Assembly: GCA_944989445.1 (NCBI GenBank)
Contig: CALYLW010000976.1
Span: 248,001-312,000 of the forward strand
Direction of reading: 5' to 3'
Source: Ampullaceana balthica
Taxonomy: Eukaryota; Mollusca; Gastropoda; Lymnaeidae
Length of the DNA: 64,000 nucleotides
Part shown: positions 59,326 through 64,000 of the stretch, one piece after another
How positions within the stretch are numbered: the stretch's first letter is position 1
How the letters are laid out: each line of letters opens with the position of its first letter
Notes under the pieces: generated by a model
What the model was told of the DNA's origin: nothing
Database searches by the model: none
The model's input: only the letters and a program-made list of their open reading frames with translations
Translations under genes and position numbers: made by a program

Positions 59326-59678
59326 TCAACAGCTGATTCCTTACAGTCGATGTAAGTAGGTGGATAAATTCATTTGAATTTCCGGTGATAAATAATATAC
59401 TGAACCTGTATTATCTCGGGCATGTTGTAGGTGTTTTTCTAACAGTGGATCATATTGAGCAACAAGTTTGAAAACAGAGTGACAGGAAAGAGAGGCGGTG
59501 TTTGCTGTTTCATATGAAAGGAATCAACTTGCTTTGACAGACCGACGGAAGCCCGTGAGAGGCGAGACCTTCCCTCCTCTCCCCTACCTTACTTCCTCCA
59601 CAGAGGGATTGGGGAAGTAATTTTTTTTAAAGAGTCACAGCATGCAGCAAAGGGACGCAAATTAACCATTCTGTAAGT

Positions 59679-61025
59679 CAGTGGTTCTCAACCTTTTGAG
59701 ATTCAATAACCACTTGAAAAATGTGTGTCTTCGCATGTATGCATCATCAGGCATCTGACACGCGATCACATGTGACTGAAGTAGTTGTAGCGTCCTAATA
59801 AATTTTCCATGACCCATCAGATTATTCCAAAATCTTTGTCCATTCAAGGTCAGCGTCTGAACCCCTATCCCCCAATGGTTCTAAAATTCTAACAGTTCTC
59901 AAAAGTATATAGTATATTGAGTTACTACTCAACATGCTCCATAAAACAATATTGTCATGACTTTCTTTTGTAACGAAAAAATGCCATTTATATTAGTCTC
60001 ATAGTCTTATTATTTAATTCTACTTGCTTACTATAAAATACTTTAAGTCATAAACAGTAGTTTGTATTAAAAAGACTGCCATATTAGTTTATTTAGTACG
60101 AACGATGTTTTGTTTTTATTGTAAGTAATGCAGAAAATCCACTTTTACAAAAGTTACAAAGGGTAAACGTATTTTAAACGCTAGCTGAGACAGTTAGGAG
60201 TACTCTAAATTTCATTACGCCCACTTTCTGATGCAACATATTCAAAGTGGTATCGCTAGTCAGTTCAATGAATTGTTTTAATTACGATGTTGGTCATTTT
60301 TTTATTTGATGAGTGAATGTGTGCGAGATTAGGTCTGGACACCCACGAAAAACCACTGAACGTTAAAAATCACAAAAGTAGAATATAAATTGGTTCTGCA
60401 GTGATTGAATATGACCAGAAATCAAATTTATCAACAGTTTGTTTATTTATTTCAGCATTTTCTGGTTACTCGGTGGTTTCGTACAATTGATCAAACATCT
60501 CAAAGGTACCTTGAAATAATCTTCTTTTCCAAAGATCAAGATTTTTCGTAAAAGCAGACACTTTGTCACTGAGAGTAATTAAATGTGTCTGCTTTCCTAG
60601 CCGAGTTGAATTAAGTTTATTGAGTTCTTCAAAAATTTCAGCCAACTTAGCCAGATCAGCAACCCATAAGCTATGGTTCAAATGATCAACAAGCTTTGAG
60701 TTTTTTCTACAAGAAACTCTCTTACGTCATCACGTTATTCAAACATTCTGATAACCAGCGAACGTCAGTATACATCAGTAACTGTTAATGTTTAAGATTC
60801 ATAATCGAACATAAGAAATCAAAGAGACAGAATTTAATAGACGAGCCTTGATAAAATTTAAAAACTATTTAGGCCAGATCAAAAATATATTTTAAGTCTG
60901 CGTTTTACTTGCTAGTCTTTCTTGATGAATCATACAGTGCTTAAATTTCATGATTTGCTCGCGAACCACCAGGCACATCTTCGTAGACCACTAGTGCTCC
61001 GCAGACCACAGGTTGAGAACCACTG
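59679..61025. mobile_element. Nested hAT element (1,347 bp)
   Basis: Begins cagtggttctcaacctttt and ends aggttgagaaccactg (inverted ends). Flanks ctgtaagt and ctttaagc agree at 6 of 8 bases, so an aged target duplication is likely. It contains a transposase remnant on the minus strand. Confidence 0.88.
60466..60681 (-). pseudogene. hAT transposase fragment (ZBED5/FAM200-like)
   Basis: 71 residues with ELNKLNSTRLGKQTHLITLS and DKVSAFTKNLDLWKRRLFQG, the pattern of the central helices in ZBED5/SCAND3/FAM200-type hAT transposases. It is a short remnant, with no catalytic residues visible. Confidence 0.75.
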
Positions 61026-61574
61026 CTTTAAGCCACTCCTTTTTCTTGTCTTGGTCATTTTGGTTGCTTTTAGTGTCGTTCTGTCTGTTCTATTAATAGA
61101 ATCGCCTTTGCCTCTTACTGCTCCCCTAGTCTCACTCCCAGCAACTCACAATTTTGTTGTTTTTTTAAACGCCATCAGCAATTCTTCATTGTGGATGTGT
61201 CATTTATTTATGAGTAGAATGGCGCCCCTTTAACGCTCAATGGGGGCGCCTAAATCATGCTTGCCAACTGGTTTGTAATGAAGATATTTTCGGAGCTCCA
61301 AAATTCAATCTTGCAAACGTATTTGGGATACAATAGTTTACATCAAAATAATATTAAGTAATGCGTTTTAATACTCATTTTGGCGCCCCCTAACGTGGCG
61401 CCCGGGGACATATGTCCCCCCCTGCCCCCCCTCGCTACGCCACTGTCTATATAAACCATAAAAACCAACACGATAACAAAATTCAAACTTTTATAAAATG
61501 CAAGTTTAAACACAAAAGGATGTCATTGTATTGCATACGTCCTTAAAAAATAACAGCATCTCTCCTGTGATTTT

Positions 61575-61735
61575 TCTGTCCACATCCAGTCCATCTCTTT
61601 TATCCGATTCCTAGTTTATACTTTATTGTTCCTCATCTCAGTGGCTATTTGTGTTGTTTTACCAGTCTCATACATCGTGCGTACATTCCATGCTCCAATG
61701 ACGGTGGTGGTCCTGGTAGAGATGATGGACGTCGG
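61575..61735 (-). mobile_element. LINE endonuclease N-terminal fragment
   Basis: On the minus strand a frame reads TTVIGAWNVRTMYETGKTT then QIATEMRNNK, the start of the apurinic-type endonuclease domain of non-LTR retrotransposons (the W-N-V-R-T motif). It breaks at a stop soon after. Only about 160 bp survives; a different LINE from the one at 15.5 kb cannot be excluded. Confidence 0.8.
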
Positions 61736-61736
61736 C

Positions 61737-61968
61737 CTAATAGCTTCAAGTTTCTGACTTTCACTGCTTGGCGTCATGCATTTCTATGTATAAATAATAG
61801 CTTCAAGTTTTCTGACTTTCACTGCTTGGCGTCATACATTTCTATGTATAAATAATAGCTTCAAGTTTCTGACTTTCACTGCTTGGCGTCATGCATTTCT
61901 ATGTATAAATAATAGCTTCAAGTTTTCTGACTTTCACTGCTTGGCGTCATGCATTTCTATGTATAAAT
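61737..61968. repeat. 57/58-bp tandem repeat (4 units)
   Basis: Units contain aatagcttcaagttt(t)ctga, then ctttcactgcttggcgtcat and gcatttctatgtataaat. Units alternate by one T, giving a 57/58 pattern. Confidence 0.93.
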
Positions 61969-62113
61969 TCCACATAACTTCATCGGCTTTTTAAAATCAA
62001 TATCTTTTTTTGCTTTTTAACAATAAATAATCAATGGACTTGACTCTTCATTTGTCGTCTTGACTGAACAAATAAGCTAGAAAATTAATTAACATTTTTT
62101 CTTAGTTCAAAAA

Positions 62114-62290
62114 GGGCGTGGTGGTCTCGTCTGGACTGCCGAACTGAGGCTAGAGAGAGTCACGGGTTCTAGCTAGTACTGCAAGCCTCGGGGCATTGTC
62201 TGCCCACTCCCGCCTAGTGTGGCTCAATGAAACTTGGGACGTACTTAATGCCCCATAGACCTCATGTCTAAAAGGGGGTTATTATTATTT
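62114..62290 (+). mobile_element. tRNA-derived SINE
   Basis: The head ggcgtggtggtctcgtctgg and the later cacgggttctagc resemble A- and B-box regions, and the copy ends in a ggttattattattt tail. The second half (cctcatgtctaaaaggg) is non-tRNA. It is degenerate and unlikely to be a functional tRNA. Confidence 0.75.
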
Positions 62291-62603
62291 CTTAGTTCAG
62301 TTATATGGGTCATAATCTGCCCGCAGGTTTATTCGGACACGAGTGAGGAAAAAATAAAACAACGAACATACAAACAGGCAAAAAAACGAACAAACAAATT
62401 GTTGAACTGACAAAGATTTTATTTCAATTTATTTCCTCCGGTCACTTGTAAAGTAAATAAGTTACATATAATAAAAAAAATTGTTGTAACTTTAACATGA
62501 GTTTTTGTTTTTAACCATTAAATTTTTCACACAAAAAGAAAGTAATTATTTGTTTCAAGTCTAAAATAGATTATTTTAAAAAATATTTTACATTTCAACC
62601 CAT

Positions 62604-63262
62604 TCACAAAGTTGGTGTCAAAGTATGAGAATCACTGGTCACAAATGTTGGTATCAAGGTATGAGAATCACATGTCACAATTGTTGGTGTCAATGTATGA
62701 GAATCACTGGTCACAAATGTCGGTGTCAAGTTATGAGAATTACAGGTAAAGAATGTCAGTGTCAAGATATGAGAATCACTGGTCACAGATGTCGGCGTTA
62801 AGGTATGAGAATCACTGGTCTCAAATGTCGGTTTCAAGATACGAGAATCACTGGTCACAAATGTTGGTGTCAAGATATGAGAATCACTGGTCACAAATGT
62901 CGATGTCAAGGTATGAGAATCAATGGTCACAAATGTTGGTGTCAAGATATGAGAATCACTGGTCACAAATGTTGGTGTCAAGGTATGAGAATCACTGGTC
63001 ACAAATGTTGGTGTCAAGGTATGAGAATCACTGGTCACAAATGTTGGTGTCAAGGTATGAGAATCACTGGTCACAAATGTTGGTGTCAAGATATGAGAAT
63101 CCCTGGTCACAAATTTTGGTGTCAAGGTATGAGAATCACTGGTCACAAATGTTTGTGTCAAGGTATGAGAATCACTGGTAACAAATGTTGGTGTCAAGGT
63201 ATGAGAATCACTGGTCACAAATGTTGGTGTCAAGTTATGAGAATCACTAGTCACAAATGTAA
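62604..63262. repeat. 36-bp minisatellite (about 18 units)
   Basis: Units of aaatgttggtgtcaaggtat plus gagaatcactggtcac. As the period is a multiple of three, frames of 142-216 residues are open on both strands (SDSHTLTPTFVT on minus). They are repeat read-through. Units at the left are the most variable. Confidence 0.96.
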
Positions 63263-63359
63263 TGACATTTAATGTGAACTCTCGTCATACAGTGTCATGA
63301 AGACAGTTCCGCTGTGCAGATAATAGTTAAAAGTTTTAGTCGATCAATGATAGTTTATG

Positions 63360-63945
63360 ACAGACGACCTATATATAGTGTGGTGTGGGGAGACGACCTA
63401 TATATAGTGTTGTGTAGGGTGACGACCTATATATAGTGTGGTGTGTTGAGACGACCTATATATAGTGTTGGGTGGGGAGACGATCTATATATAGTGTGGT
63501 GTGGGGAGACGACCTATATATAGTGTGGTGTGGGGAGACGACCTATATATAGTGTGGTGTGGGGAGACGACCTATATATAGTGTGGTGTGGACAGACGAC
63601 CTATATATAGTGTGGTGTGGGGAGACGACCTATATATAGTGTGGTGTGGGGAGACGACCTATATATAGTGTGGTGTGGGGAGACGACCTATATATAGTGT
63701 GGTGTGGGGAGACGACCTATATATAGTGTGGTGTTGGGAGACGACCTATATATAGTGTGGTGTGGACAGACGACCTATATATAGTGTGGTGTGGGGAGAC
63801 GACCTATATATAGTGTGGTGTGGGGAGACGACCTATATATAGTGTGGTGTGGGGAGACGACCTATATATAGTGTGGTGTGGGGAGACGACCTATATATAG
63901 TGTGGTGTGGGGAGACGACCTATATATAATGTGGTGTGGGGAGAC
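63360..63945. repeat. 29-bp minisatellite (about 20 units)
   Basis: Units of gacgacctatatatagtgtg plus gtgtgggga. Two units carry gtggaca in place of gtgggga (about 63,588 and 63,762), spaced six units apart. This hints at duplication of a higher-order block of six units. Confidence 0.95.
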
Positions 63946-64000
63946 ACACACTAGATAACATCAGAGGGAGATTTACTAGAGCGTTTTAGAAAACTTGATA

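Larger units (their letters stand above)
57575..61445 (-). mobile_element. Nearly complete hAT element (copy 3)
   Basis: 3,871 bp from cagtggcgtagctagggtca to ccctcgctacgccactg, with inverted ends. The right flank tctatata (61,446-61,453) also occurs on the left, two bases away from the end in a TA run, consistent with an 8-bp target duplication blurred by slippage. The transposase gene is on the minus strand and carries frameshifts. A 1.35-kb second hAT element is nested in it. It is the reference for the truncated copies at 29,655 and 45,277. Confidence 0.9.

Noticed and set aside
62604..63272. 216-residue minus-strand and 155-residue plus-strand repeat proteins
   Set aside because: 36-bp minisatellite open on both strands; no flanking coding sequence or splice context.

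Overview
The window looks like non-coding-rich nuclear DNA of an invertebrate animal, most plausibly a mollusc. It is AT-rich and dense in transposons and minisatellites, and its few genes are split by GT-AG introns. The mollusc suggestion is an inference from overall character (tRNA-derived SINEs, hAT and L2-like LINE relics, large minisatellite load). No sequence here proves the phylum. Most open frames lie inside tandem repeats and are not genes.

Layout. 1-2683 is a 71-bp satellite. 3.3-10.85 kb and 45.3-54.37 kb are two direct copies of one segmental duplication. Each carries the 3' exons of an unrecognised gene with a possible trypsin-like H-D-S arrangement: copy 1 is frameshifted, copy 2 is open. 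Between them lie a 52-bp array (11.7-12.2 kb), 39-bp and 25-bp arrays, and two exons of an unidentified minus-strand gene (14.2 kb and 18.45/22.4 kb). The second of these exons is split by a 3.8-kb element with ~158-bp terminal inverted repeats and a CCGG target duplication (Ginger1-like). An L2/CR1-type LINE relic lies at 15.5-17.2 kb, and SINEs and further arrays follow. At 26.4-29.65 kb there are minus-strand coding relics, including an acidic protein with a 27-residue repeat, cut by a hAT end at 29,655.

The centrepiece is an 11.4-kb inverted repeat (about 31,672-43,065) with arms of about 5.6-5.7 kb around a 22-bp spacer. Each arm holds a two-exon Bcl-2-family gene with BH3-like, BH1 and BH2 segments, a phase-0 intron directly after the BH2 tryptophan, and a tail-anchor exon. 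The gene-bearing inner parts are nearly identical. The outer parts are clearly diverged, differ by indels, and contain degenerate ~75-bp tandem repeats. The architecture resembles a foldback element or a head-to-head gene duplication carrying apoptosis regulators.

The right arm abuts a truncated hAT element (to 45,277), itself carrying a nested 823-bp hAT derivative. Downstream of protease-like copy 2 are a hAT fragment, a CAA tract, a very homogeneous 29-bp array, an almost complete hAT element (57,575-61,445) with another hAT nested in it, a LINE endonuclease fragment, a SINE and two terminal minisatellites (36 bp and 29 bp).

No rRNA, true tRNA, CRISPR array or bacterial-style operon was seen. 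Exon structures come from splice signals and reading phase only. 5' exons and promoters of the genes could not be established.
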